A stretch of DNA of 64,000 nucleotides from Nocardioides sp. JQ2195 (GCF_012272695.1 NZ_CP050902.1:3224001-3288000), one strand, 5' to 3'; shown: positions 35,636-44,469, counted from the stretch's first letter. Numbers and translations are program-made. Notes: generated by a model from the letters alone, not told the origin.

Positions 35636-35794
35636 TCAGCAGCACCAGGGGTCGCCGACCTTGAAGATCACCATCCCGCCGCGGTCACCCTTGACGGGGG
35701 CGCTGGTTGCCGCGCTGCTCGGACCGACGACGCCGAACGACGTCACAGCCGTGAGCGCCAGGACTGTCAGGGTCTTCTTCATCGTGCTCTTCAT
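35636..35794 (-). CDS. Small secreted peptide precursor ending in Cys-Cys
   Basis: A 52-residue precursor. It begins MKSTMKKTLTVLALTAVTSF with a basic start and hydrophobic core and continues to a PSSA|A signal-peptidase site near residue 29. The mature part, about 24 residues, ends GDRGGMVIFKVGDPWCC. A GGAGG ribosome binding site lies 8 bases upstream of the ATG at 35794; a second in-frame ATG lies at 35782. Three Gly-Asp steps, one Trp and the terminal Cys pair are unusual. The gene is convergent with the XRE-TPR regulator and has an AT-richer upstream region than its surroundings. No family is recognised. A signalling peptide sensed by the regulator, or a peptide natural-product precursor, are both possible. 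Confidence 0.75.
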   Translation of the reverse strand: MKSTMKKTLTVLALTAVTSFGVVGPSSAATSAPVKGDRGGMVIFKVGDPWCC

Positions 35795-35907
35795 GGTGGT
35801 TCCCTCCACTGTCTTTTTGGTGTGCTGCTGGGGTCAGCCGGACCAGCCGCGACTCACGAGGCGATCCTTGACTAGAAGTATCCCTGCCAATCTCGACGAA
35901 AGAGGAA

Positions 35908-35929
35908 CTTTCCAAAAGAATCTTTCCAA
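35908..35929. promoter_or_regulatory. Direct repeat CTTTCCAA, candidate operator of the peptide gene
   Basis: CTTTCCAA occurs at 35908-35915 and again at 35922-35929 (14-bp period, TTGGAAAG on the minus strand). It lies 114-135 bp upstream of the peptide start. A regulator binding as a dimer on one helix face would fit. The XRE-TPR regulator is the obvious candidate. Confidence 0.5.
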
Positions 35930-35955
35930 CTCTGAGACAAGGCTGTCGAGTCGTG

Positions 35956-35984
35956 AGTAAAGTTTGGTCAAGTTCGGTTGGCAA
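35956..35984 (-). promoter_or_regulatory. Candidate promoter of the secreted peptide gene
   Basis: On the minus strand TTGCCA (35984-35979) and TTTACT (35961-35956) are 17 bp apart, a reasonable -35/-10 pair. Transcription would start near 35949, giving a leader of about 155 nt that contains the direct repeat. Weak evidence. Confidence 0.35.
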
Positions 35985-36075
35985 CCCACCCACAACCACC
36001 AACCCAACCCCCCTCGTGACCACCCCCATTGATCGCGAGCAGCGTGCAGGGGTATCCCCCCACCCCAAGCGCACA

Positions 36076-36105
36076 GAAACCCCCGCCGGTTCCGGCGGGG
36101 GTTTC
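36076..36105. terminator. Strong rho-independent terminator
   Basis: GAAACCCCCGCCGG (36076-36089) pairs perfectly with 36092-36105, and the plus-strand side runs into TTCTTTGG. It lies 25 bp after the stop of the CysQ-like gene (minus strand) and separates it from the peptide-gene promoter. Confidence 0.85.
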
Positions 36106-36129
36106 TTCTTTGGTTCGAGGCGCAGGCGG

Positions 36130-36900
36130 TCAGTCGGTGCCGTTGCGCTTGACGAAGTCGACGATCTGCTCGGCCAGCTCCGGGCGGCAGACGATCAGGT
36201 CGGGCAGCGAGACGTTGTCTTGGTTGTAGGCCAGCTCGGAGCCGTCCACGCGTGAGCAGAACAGGCCGGCGGCTCGGGCCACCGCCACGGGGGCGGCGTT
36301 GTCCCACTCGTACTGCCCACCGGCGTGGATGTAGGCGTCGGCGACGTCACGGACCACGGACATCACCTTCACACCGGCAGAGCCCATCGGCACCAGCTCG
36401 GCGTCGATCTCCTCCGCCAGGGCCTGCACGAAGGCCGGCGGGCGGGTCCGCGAGACCGCGATGCGCGGGCGGGTCGACGTACGCGGAGGAACGACGGACG
36501 GCGTGCCGGTGTTGAAGGTCTCTCCCAGCGCGGGCTGCGCCACGGCGCCGACGGTGAGGTCGCCGTCCTCCCAGAGCGCGACGTGCACGGCCCAGTCGTC
36601 ACGCGGCGGCTCGGAGAACTCACGGGTGCCGTCGAGGGGGTCGATGATCCAGACCCGCTTTGACTGCAGGCGGGACTTGTCGTCGGCAGCCTCCTCGGAG
36701 AGCACGGCGTCGTCGGGCCGGTGCTCGGCCAGGAGCTCGGCGATCAACGCCTGCGCAGCGGCGTCGCCGGCATCCTTGAGCTCACGCCCCTCGAGGCCCT
36801 GGCTGCGCACCTCCAGCAGGCGGTCGCCGGCAGCTCCGGCAAGCCAGGTGGCGAAAATGTGGTCATCAGTGGCCGCGGCGGCCGGGAAGTCGGTAGTCAC
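36130..36900 (-). CDS. 3'(2'),5'-bisphosphate nucleotidase CysQ-like (inositol monophosphatase family)
   Basis: A 256-residue Mg2+-dependent phosphatase of the IMPase/FIG superfamily. Conserved metal-site motifs are LSEEAADD, IIDPLDGTREF and YEWDNAAPVAV. The arrangement matches actinobacterial CysQ, which hydrolyses 3'-phosphoadenosine 5'-phosphate made in sulfate assimilation; some members act on inositol phosphates, so the substrate is not certain. The GTG start lacks a clear ribosome binding site. The gene is convergent with nothing and ends at the hairpin at 36076-36105. Confidence 0.85.
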   Translation of the reverse strand: MTTDFPAAAATDDHIFATWLAGAAGDRLLEVRSQGLEGRELKDAGDAAAQALIAELLAEHRPDDAVLSEEAADDKSRLQSKRVWIIDPLDGTREFSEPPRDDWAVHVALWEDGDLTVGAVAQPALGETFNTGTPSVVPPRTSTRPRIAVSRTRPPAFVQALAEEIDAELVPMGSAGVKVMSVVRDVADAYIHAGGQYEWDNAAPVAVARAAGLFCSRVDGSELAYNQDNVSLPDLIVCRPELAEQIVDFVKRNGTD

Positions 36901-36959
36901 GGAGGCAGTCTGTCATCAAACTTGGGGAACCCCATGGGAAGACCCCATAGCGGACCACG

Positions 36960-36980
36960 GACGCTCCTAGCGTCGTCAAC
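36960..36980 (+). promoter_or_regulatory. Leaderless-type -10 element before the surface operon
   Basis: TAGCGT (36969-36974) lies 6 bp before the ATG at 36981, the spacing of leaderless actinobacterial transcripts. It overlaps a small palindrome GACGCTCCTAGCGTC (36960-36974). No good -35 is seen. Confidence 0.45.
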
Positions 36981-37745
36981 ATGCCCCGTCAGGTCCTGGC
37001 CGCCTATGCCGTCGTCGCGTTGGTGGCGGTCGTCGCCATGGCGTGGCTGGGCGTCGTGCCGGGCGACGACGGCGCGCAACGGACCCACGACTCCTCCGCA
37101 ACGCCGACCTCTTCGCCCTCGGCTCCGGACTCGGCACCGAGCTCGACCTCGGCCCCGCCGTCGGACGACTCCGCGGGCACCACACCGGACGCTCGGGAGC
37201 ACGACTCCGACGCCCCCACCGACCCCAGTGCCAGTGACACTCAGCCGAGTGTCGACACCAGCGACACCAGCGGCAACGGGGACTCCGGTGTCGAGGTGCT
37301 GCCCACCGATCCCGAGACCACCGAGGGCCTGCCCGGGCTCGACACCAAGCCGCCCGACACGAAGCAGCCGTTGATCGACCTGCCGCTGCCCGACAGCGCG
37401 GTGGCGAAGGACTCCTTGGCCAAGGGGTTCCCCCGGAAGGTGCTCGGTCCGCGGAAGAAGTCGGCAATCGTCACCAGCAGCGTCTCGCCGGCAGCCGATG
37501 TCAACTCGCTCCAGGTGGCCTTGGTCGCGACCACTCGTGCGGGTGCGGACGCCGTCCTGCGTGACTACCGCATCCGCCTCGCCAAGCTCGGCTTCACCGA
37601 GACCGACGCGGCGCTGCCCGTCATCGGGGGCTCCAGCGCGGCGAGCTTCATCCGCGGCGACGACACTGTGGTCGTGACCGCGACCCCCGGCGCGGACGAG
37701 ACCACCTACACCGCCTACGGCACACTCCACGCCTCGGGATCCTGA
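36981..37745 (+). CDS. Acidic exported protein of unknown function, first gene of surface-polysaccharide operon
   Basis: A 254-residue protein. An N-terminal membrane anchor or signal (about 7-27, AAYAVVALVAVVAMAWLGVV) is followed by a Ser/Thr/Asp/Pro-rich disordered stretch (about 30-125) and a compact C-terminal domain (about 150-254, SLQVALVATTRAGADAVLRD). The C-terminal part resembles small alpha/beta domains that sit outside the membrane; no known family is recognised. The MFS transporter gene begins 1 bp after its stop. It may be a structural or assembly factor for the polymer encoded downstream; that is inference from position. Confidence 0.6.
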   Translation: MPRQVLAAYAVVALVAVVAMAWLGVVPGDDGAQRTHDSSATPTSSPSAPDSAPSSTSAPPSDDSAGTTPDAREHDSDAPTDPSASDTQPSVDTSDTSGNGDSGVEVLPTDPETTEGLPGLDTKPPDTKQPLIDLPLPDSAVAKDSLAKGFPRKVLGPRKKSAIVTSSVSPAADVNSLQVALVATTRAGADAVLRDYRIRLAKLGFTETDAALPVIGGSSAASFIRGDDTVVVTATPGADETTYTAYGTLHASGS

Positions 37746-37746
37746 C

Positions 37747-39084
37747 ATGTACGTCTCGCTCCGGGATCGACCGAGCGCCGCACCACCCGGCGGCCCGTCC
37801 GCCGGTCCCGCGTCCACCGGTCCCGCGTCCGCCGGCACCGGAGCCGGCAGCGGAGACGGCACCGGAACGGCCGTCGCGAGCACGACCACGGGCAAGGGAC
37901 CCAAGGTCGCCCCGGTGGTCTTCACGCTCGGCTTCGTCAGCCTGCTCACGGACATCTCGTCCGAGTCCGTCTCGGCGATCCTGCCGCTCTACCTGACGGC
38001 CGTGGTCGGCCTCTCCCCCGTGGCCTACGGATTCATCGACGGGCTCTACCAGGGGGTCAGCTCCCTGGTCCGCATCGGCGGTGGCTGGGCCGCGGACAGG
38101 GGCGGGCACCCCAAGTGGGTGGCATTCCTGGGGTACGGCGTCTCCGTCGGCGCGCGCATCGGCCTCCTCTTCGCGGCCGGGCTCGGCACGGTCTCCGCGG
38201 TGGTGACCGCCGACCGGATCGGCAAGGGCCTGCGCACCGCTCCCCGCGACGCGATGATCTCCGCCGCCACCGACCCCGCCCACCTGGGCCGCGCGTTCGG
38301 CGTGCACCGCACCCTCGACACCATCGGCGCTGCGATCGGGCCGCTGATCGCCTTCGCGATCCTGTGGATGATCCCCGACGGCTACCTGACGGTGATGGTG
38401 GTGTCGCTCGGATTCGCCGTGCTGGGGCTGACCCTGCTCGGCCTCTTCGTGGAGGACCGGCCGGCGGTCCGCCAGGCGGAGAGCGCTCCCCGGTTCCGCT
38501 GGGCCGAGGTCGTCAGCCCCGACATGGTCCGGCTCCTGGTCGTGTCGGCGGTGCTCGGCCTGCTCTCCGTCGGCGACGGGTTCATCTACCTGGCGCTGCT
38601 CGACCGGGGACAGTTCGCGGCGGCCTGGTTCCCCCTGATGTACGTCGGCACCAACATCGCCTACCTCGCACTCGCGATCCCGTTCGGCCGACTGGCCGAT
38701 CGCGTCGGACGTGCGCGGGTCCTCGTCCTCGGGCACCTCGCCCTTGCCGCGGCGTACGTCGGCACGGCGGCGCCGGTGTCGACTGCGTGGGCCATCCTCG
38801 CGGTGCTGGCGATGCTCGGCGCCTTCTATGCCGCCACCGACGGAGTGGTGGCCGCCCTGGCCGGCGGACTCGTGCCCGGCACCGCACGAGCCAGCGGGAT
38901 CGCGTCGGTGCAGACCGTGGTCGCACTGAGCAGGCTGCTGGCGTCCTTCGGCTTCGGCCTGCTCTGGGTGGTCGTCGGCCCGCAACGAGCACTGGTCCTC
39001 GTCGCCGGCCTCCTCCTCGTCGCCGTTCCCGTCGCCTTCGCCGGGTTGCGACGCCTCGACACGCGGCCGCTGGTGGTCGCATGA
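37747..39084 (+). CDS. MFS transporter
   Basis: A 445-residue major facilitator with 12 hydrophobic segments after a Pro/Ala/Gly-rich 45-residue N-terminus. The loop GGWAADRGGHPKWVAFLG between helices 2 and 3 matches the family motif A (GxxxDRxGR). The second half repeats it as GRLADRVGRARVLVLGHLAL. The substrate is unknown. The ATG overlaps no neighbour upstream and the stop overlaps the beta-propeller gene start by 4 bp, so it is co-translated with the surface operon. Confidence 0.85.
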   Translation: MYVSLRDRPSAAPPGGPSAGPASTGPASAGTGAGSGDGTGTAVASTTTGKGPKVAPVVFTLGFVSLLTDISSESVSAILPLYLTAVVGLSPVAYGFIDGLYQGVSSLVRIGGGWAADRGGHPKWVAFLGYGVSVGARIGLLFAAGLGTVSAVVTADRIGKGLRTAPRDAMISAATDPAHLGRAFGVHRTLDTIGAAIGPLIAFAILWMIPDGYLTVMVVSLGFAVLGLTLLGLFVEDRPAVRQAESAPRFRWAEVVSPDMVRLLVVSAVLGLLSVGDGFIYLALLDRGQFAAAWFPLMYVGTNIAYLALAIPFGRLADRVGRARVLVLGHLALAAAYVGTAAPVSTAWAILAVLAMLGAFYAATDGVVAALAGGLVPGTARASGIASVQTVVALSRLLASFGFGLLWVVVGPQRALVLVAGLLLVAVPVAFAGLRRLDTRPLVVA

Positions 39085-40088
39085 ACCGCAACGTCACCGT
39101 CTTCCTCGCCGTCGCTGCGCTGACCGTCGGCGGCAGCACGGCCTACGCGAGCACCGCCTTCCACCGCTACTGGGACAGGTACGACGACCCGCCGACCGTG
39201 GCGCTGGCCGACAACGCGGGCACCCTGCCCCACGGCGACCGGATCGTCTTCCGCCACACCGGCATCGACGACCACTACGGGCTCGTGGCGATGGTGCCGC
39301 TCGACGACCCCGATGGCCCACGCAGCTTCACGGACGTCGCCTGCGACCGGGTCGACGCCAGCACCACCGAAGCCACCTGCCTGGTCACCGAGCGGGGCGT
39401 GGTGACCACGTTCGAGGCACTCGAGCTGGACGCCGACTGGGACGTCCGGGAGACCCACGGGCTTCCCGGGATCCCGAGCCGCACCCGTCTGTCGCCCGAC
39501 GGGACGCTGGTGGCGACCACGTCGTTCGTCACCGGGCACACCTACATGACCACCGGCTTCTCGACGGCAACGGAGATCCGGGAGGTCGGCGGCCAGAGCC
39601 TGGGCAACCTCGAGCGCTTCGAGCTCCGGATCAACGACAAGGCCGTGCACCCGGTGGACCGCAACGTCTGGGGGGTGACCTTCGTCGACGACCGCACCTT
39701 CTATGCCACCGTCGCGACCGGCGGCCGGACCTACCTGACCCAGGGTGACCTCACCGAGCGCACCCTGACCGCGATCAGCACCAACGCCGAGTGCCCCTCC
39801 GTCTCCCCCGACGCCACGAAGGTGGCCTTCAAGGTGCTCGACGACAAGGAGTGGGAGGTCGCCGTGCTCGACCTGGCCACCGGTGAGCGCACGGTGCTCC
39901 CCCACACCCGCGGCCTGGACGACCAGGTCGAGTGGCTCGACGAGGACACCTTGCTCTACGGCCTCCCCCGGAGCGACGAACCGGGCGTCACGGACATCTG
40001 GTCCATCGACACCCGACCCGAGGCCGAACCGACCCGGCTGATCGAGCAGGCCTGGTCGCCGTCCGTCATACGCACAGGAGACCAGTGA
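39081..40088 (+). CDS. TolB-like beta-propeller exported protein
   Basis: A 335-residue protein with a signal-anchor (VTVFLAVAALTVGGSTAYAS). Repeated strands typical of WD40/TolB-type propellers follow, such as SRTRLSPDGTLVATTSF, CPSVSPDATKVAFKVLDD and LDDQVEWLDEDTLLYGLPR. The Ser-Pro-Asp pattern per blade is characteristic. No catalytic motif is visible. It lies between the MFS and alpha-barrel genes with overlaps of 4 bp and 1 bp, so it belongs to the same operon. Confidence 0.65.
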   Translation: MNRNVTVFLAVAALTVGGSTAYASTAFHRYWDRYDDPPTVALADNAGTLPHGDRIVFRHTGIDDHYGLVAMVPLDDPDGPRSFTDVACDRVDASTTEATCLVTERGVVTTFEALELDADWDVRETHGLPGIPSRTRLSPDGTLVATTSFVTGHTYMTTGFSTATEIREVGGQSLGNLERFELRINDKAVHPVDRNVWGVTFVDDRTFYATVATGGRTYLTQGDLTERTLTAISTNAECPSVSPDATKVAFKVLDDKEWEVAVLDLATGERTVLPHTRGLDDQVEWLDEDTLLYGLPRSDEPGVTDIWSIDTRPEAEPTRLIEQAWSPSVIRTGDQ

Positions 40089-41272
40089 TGACCTCACCCG
40101 CCACCACCAGAGCACCGGTCCGGAGCCGAGCCCGGCTCGACGCGATCGATCCCGCCGGCGCAGCGCTGGTCCGCCAGCTGCTGGCGCTGGCACCCACCGG
40201 CCTGGCCGCCGGGCACGACCCGGCGACGGGTGGTTTCGCGCAGACCGTCCGTGGGCTCTCCGGGACGCCCGGGACGCGCCTGCAGCGGCAGGGTGACAAC
40301 CTCCGGTACGCCGCGATGGCCGCGCTCGGCCTGGCCCGGGTGCCGGTCGAGCAGCAACGACAGGTCCTGGCCGGTGGCACGGCCGCCGAGCTCGCCGCAC
40401 GCACCGCCGAACGGGCCGTCGACCACCGGGACCCGGGCGCGGTGGCCCTGGCCGCGTGGGCCCGGGCCGAGGTCAACGGAGCCTTCGCCGGCGAGCTCTT
40501 CGACGCCCTCGACGGCCGGCTGGGCGCGGGCGTGGCACTGCCGACGGTGGACGCATCCTGGGCCGTGACCGCCGCGACGGTGGCGGCCGGCCTCGGTGAC
40601 ACGTCGCGCATCCTCCACCTCGGCACCCGGCTGCTGCTCGACCACCGAGGCACCGGCGGAATCTTCCCGCACTGGCTCCCGCCCACGGCGCAACCTCGCT
40701 GGCGCGGTCACGTCGGGTGCTTCGCCGATCAGGTCTACCCGATCCAGGCGTTGGCCCGGGTCGCTGCCCTGACCGGACGGGGCGACTGCCTCGCCGCGGC
40801 CAACCGGACCGCGTCACGGATCTGTGAGCTGCAGGGCGAGCACGGCCAGTGGTGGTGGCACTACGACATCCGCAACGGTGGCGTCGTCGAGAAGTTCCCC
40901 GTCTACAGCGTGCACCAGCACGCGATGGGACCGATGGCGCTCTTCGACCTGCTGGAGGCCGGGGGTGACGACCACACGGCGGCCGTGGCACGGGGCCTGG
41001 CCTGGCTCCAGACCCATCCCGAGGTCGTCGAGGAGCTGGTCTCCCCCCGGTTCGGGGTGATCTGGCGGAAGGTCGGTCGACGCGAGCCACCGAAGGCCGC
41101 GCGCGCCGTCAACACCGCCACGACCGCCGTACGCGTCGGAGCCCACCTGCCCGGGATCGACCGGCTCCTCCCACCGACGTCGGTCGACCACGAGTGCCGC
41201 CCCTACGAGCTCGGTTGGTTGCTGCACGCGTGGCTCCCACCGACCCCTTCGACCGAGATGAGTGCGCGATGA
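40088..41272 (+). CDS. Alpha-barrel (terpenoid-cyclase-like) protein, unknown function
   Basis: A 394-residue protein of predominantly alpha-helical, Ala/Leu-rich composition. Aromatic- and His-rich loops are HYDIRNGGVVEKFPVYSVHQ and GQWWWHYDIRNG. It resembles the (alpha/alpha)6 toroid of glycoside hydrolases and epimerases such as N-acyl-glucosamine 2-epimerases, but no specific family is clear. The ATG at 40088 overlaps the preceding stop by one base. The gene is followed by the WecG-like gene with a 4-bp overlap. It may process a sugar intermediate or polymer. Confidence 0.5.
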   Translation: MTSPATTRAPVRSRARLDAIDPAGAALVRQLLALAPTGLAAGHDPATGGFAQTVRGLSGTPGTRLQRQGDNLRYAAMAALGLARVPVEQQRQVLAGGTAAELAARTAERAVDHRDPGAVALAAWARAEVNGAFAGELFDALDGRLGAGVALPTVDASWAVTAATVAAGLGDTSRILHLGTRLLLDHRGTGGIFPHWLPPTAQPRWRGHVGCFADQVYPIQALARVAALTGRGDCLAAANRTASRICELQGEHGQWWWHYDIRNGGVVEKFPVYSVHQHAMGPMALFDLLEAGGDDHTAAVARGLAWLQTHPEVVEELVSPRFGVIWRKVGRREPPKAARAVNTATTAVRVGAHLPGIDRLLPPTSVDHECRPYELGWLLHAWLPPTPSTEMSAR

Positions 41273-42057
41273 CCACCCAGCCCATGCCCGCGAGCCAGCT
41301 GTTCGGCCTCGACGTCCACGCCCTGACGCTCGACGACGTCGTGACCGAGGCAGAGCACAGTCTCGCCACCCGCGACCCGCTCCTGATCGGGGTGGTCAAC
41401 GCCGCCAAGATCGTGAAGCTGAGCGCGGACCAGGTGCTGCGCGACTCGCTCCTCGAGTGCGACCTGCTCCTCGCCGACGGCCAGTCCGTGGTCTGGGCCA
41501 GCCGCCTCCTGGGCCGTCCCCTTCCCGAGCGCGTCGCGGGCATCGACCTGTTCGAGGCGCTGCTCGAGGTCGCTCACCGGGACCAGCGGCGGATCTATCT
41601 CCTCGGGGCGACCCCCGAGGTGTTGGCCCGACTCTGCGAGGTCGTCTCCACGCGGTGGCCGAACGCCGTGATCGCCGGCAGCCACGACGGCTACTTCGAC
41701 GAGGACTCGTCGGCCTCGGTCGCCCGGGACATCGCCGAGGCGCGGGCCGACATGTTGTTCCTCGGCATGACCACGCCGAAGAAGGAGAACTTCATCGGCA
41801 GGCACGGCCACGCCCTCGGCGTACCGATCCTGCACGGCGTCGGCGGTTCCTTCGACGTCATGGCCGGGGTCACCGCCCGTGCCCCGCTCGCCTGGCAGCG
41901 CGCCGGGATGGAGTGGGCCTACCGGGTCAGGCAGGAGCCGCGCCGGCTCTGGAAGCGCTACCTGACCACCAACACCCGCTTCCTGCTGATGCTCGCGATG
42001 GAGCGCGTCCATCGGCACTCCGCCTACACCACCGGATCAGGGGTCCATCATGGATGA
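41269..42057 (+). CDS. WecG/TagA-family glycosyltransferase
   Basis: A 262-residue glycosyltransferase of the WecG/TagA/CpsF (GT26) family, which transfers ManNAc(A)-type sugars to lipid-linked acceptors. Key features are VVNAAKIVKLSAD, DLLLADGQSVVWASRLLGRP, DEDSSASVARDIAEARADML and the C-terminal LFLGMTTPKKENFIGRHG plus GVGGSFDVMAG. With the adjacent WecC and WecB homologues this fits transfer of a ManNAcA residue. The ATG overlaps the preceding stop by 4 bp. Confidence 0.85.
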   Translation: MTTQPMPASQLFGLDVHALTLDDVVTEAEHSLATRDPLLIGVVNAAKIVKLSADQVLRDSLLECDLLLADGQSVVWASRLLGRPLPERVAGIDLFEALLEVAHRDQRRIYLLGATPEVLARLCEVVSTRWPNAVIAGSHDGYFDEDSSASVARDIAEARADMLFLGMTTPKKENFIGRHGHALGVPILHGVGGSFDVMAGVTARAPLAWQRAGMEWAYRVRQEPRRLWKRYLTTNTRFLLMLAMERVHRHSAYTTGSGVHHG

Positions 42058-43312
42058 CATCTTCAGCGGCCGCGTCGCGATCCTCGGCCTCGGCTACATC
42101 GGCCTGCCCACGGCGGCCGTGCTCGCGACGCGAGGCATCGAGGTGATCGGGGTCGACGTCAACGCCGCCACCGTGGAGGCGGTGTCCCGGGGCGAGGTCC
42201 CGTTCGTCGAGCCCGACCTGGGTGTTGCGGTGAGCGGCGCCGTCTCCCAGGGAAACCTGAGTGCGACCTCGGAGGTGCCCGAGGCCGACGCGTTCATCAT
42301 CGCCGTGCCCACCCCGTTCATGGACGAGCACCGGGCCGACCTCCACTACATCCGTGCCGCCGTGGAGTCGATCGCGCCGCGCCTTCGTGGTGGCGAGGTG
42401 GTGATCCTCGAGTCGACCTCGCCGCCCGGCACCACCGTCCAGGTGAGCAGGTGGCTGGCCGAGCTGCGGCCCGACCTGACCCTGCCGCACTGCTCGGAAG
42501 GCGTGCCGGACGTCTACGTCGCCCACTGCCCCGAGCGCGTCCTTCCGGGCCGGATCATGATCGAGATGGTGACCAACGACCGTGTCGTCGGTGGCATCAG
42601 CCCCCGGTGCGCGGAGAAGGCGGCCGCGGTCTACCGGGTCTTCACGCACGGCAAGGTGCTGCTCTCGGACGCGGCGAGCGCCGAGATGGCCAAGCTCGTC
42701 GAGAACGCCTACCGCGACGTCAACATCGCCTTCGCCAACGAGCTCGCCCTGGTCAGCGAGACGCTGCAGCTCGACGTGTGGGAGATCATCAAGCTGGCCA
42801 ACCACCACCCGCGGGTCAACGTGCTCACCCCGGGCCCGGGTGTCGGCGGCCACTGCATCGCGGTCGACCCGTGGTTCATCGTCGGCGCCGCGCCGGACCA
42901 GGCCCGACTGATGCGCGCCTCCCGCGAGATCAACGACGCCAAGCCGATCCACGTGGCGGAGCAGATCGTGGCGAAGACCGCACGCTTCAAGGAGCCGACG
43001 GTCGCCTGTCTCGGCCTGGCCTACAAGGCCAACGTCGACGACCTGCGCGAGAGCCCGGCCGTCGACATCGTGCTGGACATCGCGAAGTCGTTGCCCGAGC
43101 TCGACATCAGGGTCGCGGAGCCGCTGATCACCGCACTCCCGGCGAGCTTCGATGCGTTCCCCCACGTCGTCCACCAGTCGGCGGTCGAGGCGATCGAGGC
43201 GGCCGACATCGTGGTCCTCCTGGTCGACCACGACCACTTCCGGTCCCTGAGCCGTTCCCGCCTCGAGGGAAAGATCGTCTATGACACCTGCGGTCTGTGG
43301 CGGCGGTCATGA
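42050..43312 (+). CDS. wecC: UDP-N-acetyl-D-mannosamine dehydrogenase (WecC-like)
   Basis: A 420-residue UDP-sugar dehydrogenase. The Rossmann motif is ILGLGYIGLPTAAVLATRG (from residue 11). The catalytic Cys269 lies in GVGGHCIAVDPWF, and the dehydrogenase signature KLVENAYRDVNIAFANELA is present. The sequence resembles WecC (UDP-ManNAc to UDP-ManNAcA) rather than UDP-glucose dehydrogenase, consistent with a WecB-like 2-epimerase as the next gene. It overlaps the WecG-like gene by 8 bp and the WecB-like gene by 4 bp. Confidence 0.88.
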   Translation: MDDIFSGRVAILGLGYIGLPTAAVLATRGIEVIGVDVNAATVEAVSRGEVPFVEPDLGVAVSGAVSQGNLSATSEVPEADAFIIAVPTPFMDEHRADLHYIRAAVESIAPRLRGGEVVILESTSPPGTTVQVSRWLAELRPDLTLPHCSEGVPDVYVAHCPERVLPGRIMIEMVTNDRVVGGISPRCAEKAAAVYRVFTHGKVLLSDAASAEMAKLVENAYRDVNIAFANELALVSETLQLDVWEIIKLANHHPRVNVLTPGPGVGGHCIAVDPWFIVGAAPDQARLMRASREINDAKPIHVAEQIVAKTARFKEPTVACLGLAYKANVDDLRESPAVDIVLDIAKSLPELDIRVAEPLITALPASFDAFPHVVHQSAVEAIEAADIVVLLVDHDHFRSLSRSRLEGKIVYDTCGLWRRS

Positions 43313-44469
43313 GCACGCACAAGGCGATGGTCGTCTACGGGACCCGCCCCGAGGCGATCAAGCTGGCACCCGTGATCCAGGAGCTCGACCGGTCGCCGTG
43401 GCTGACCGTGTGCCCGGTCGTCACGGGCCAGCACCGGGCCATGCTCGACCAGGTCAACGCCCTCTTCGGCATCACACCCGCCCACGACCTCGACGTGATC
43501 CAGCCCCGGCAGCAGCTGCACGAGGTCACCGGCCGCGTGCTGGCCGGGATCACCGAGGTGATCCGGGCCGAGCGACCCGACCTGGTCGTCGTGCAGGGCG
43601 ACACGACCACGACGTTCGTGGCGGCCCTGGCCGCGTTCTACGAGAAGGTGCCGGTGGTCCACGTCGAGGCCGGGCTGCGCACCCTGCACCGCTATGACCC
43701 GTTCCCCGAGGAGATCAACCGGCGGATGACCTCACAGCTCGCGTCGTTGCACCTGGCACCGACCGCGACGTCCCGGCAGAACCTGCTCGACGACGGCATC
43801 GCCGCCCACGACGTCGCGGTCACCGGCAACACCGTGATCGACGCACTCCTCCACGTGGTCGGCCGCGACCACGCGGCCGTCGACGACCCGGCCCTGGCGT
43901 CGGCGCTCGAGAAGCGGCAACCCCTGGTGCTGGCCACCAGTCACCGACGCGAGTCGTGGGGCCAGCCGATGGCGCGGACCGCCGCCGCACTCGCGCGGCT
44001 TGCCAAGGAGTTCACCGACGTCTGTTTCCTGCTCCCCGCACACCTCAACCCGACGGTCCGTGACGTGCTGCTGCCACCGATCGAGGGGCTGCCGAACGTC
44101 GTGGTGACCGAGCCGCTCTCCTACACCGACTTCTCCCGCGCGATGGCCGAGTGCCGGCTGGTGGTCACCGACAGCGGTGGCGTGCAGGAGGAGGCACCCA
44201 GCCTGGGCAAGCCCGTGCTCGTGCTCCGGGACACCACCGAGCGCCCCGAGGCCGTCGCCGCCGGCACCGTGCGCCTGGTCGGCACCGACGAGGACCTGAT
44301 CGTCAAGGAGGTCTCGCGCCTGCTGACCGACCCGGCGGCGTACGACGAGATGGCGCACGCCGTGAATCCCTACGGCGACGGGCGGGCCTCACTGCGCATC
44401 CGAGCCGCCGTCGAGGAGTTCATCGGGGTCGGGCGGCGGGAGCCTGACTGGGAGGGTCGTGTCGCATGA
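43309..44469 (+). CDS. wecB: UDP-N-acetylglucosamine 2-epimerase (WecB-like)
   Basis: A 386-residue non-hydrolysing 2-epimerase that interconverts UDP-GlcNAc and UDP-ManNAc, supplying the WecC substrate. Signatures are VVYGTRPEAIKLAPVIQEL at the N-terminus, VVQGDTTTTFVAALAAFYEK, HVEAGLRTLHRYDPFPEEIN and VTDSGGVQEEAPSLGKPVLV. The ATG at 43309 overlaps the WecC stop by 4 bp, so the order WecG, WecC, WecB is tightly coupled. An earlier GTG four codons upstream is less likely. Confidence 0.93.
   Translation: MSTHKAMVVYGTRPEAIKLAPVIQELDRSPWLTVCPVVTGQHRAMLDQVNALFGITPAHDLDVIQPRQQLHEVTGRVLAGITEVIRAERPDLVVVQGDTTTTFVAALAAFYEKVPVVHVEAGLRTLHRYDPFPEEINRRMTSQLASLHLAPTATSRQNLLDDGIAAHDVAVTGNTVIDALLHVVGRDHAAVDDPALASALEKRQPLVLATSHRRESWGQPMARTAAALARLAKEFTDVCFLLPAHLNPTVRDVLLPPIEGLPNVVVTEPLSYTDFSRAMAECRLVVTDSGGVQEEAPSLGKPVLVLRDTTERPEAVAAGTVRLVGTDEDLIVKEVSRLLTDPAAYDEMAHAVNPYGDGRASLRIRAAVEEFIGVGRREPDWEGRVA

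Larger units (their letters stand above)
35795..36129. other. 335-bp leader and intergenic region upstream of the secreted peptide
   Basis: This stretch between the peptide gene and the CysQ-like gene is visibly less GC-rich than its neighbours (runs such as aaaagaatctttcc and gtaaagttt). It contains the direct repeat at 35908-35929, the promoter candidate at 35956-35984 and the terminator at 36076-36105. No other gene is seen. Confidence 0.6.
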
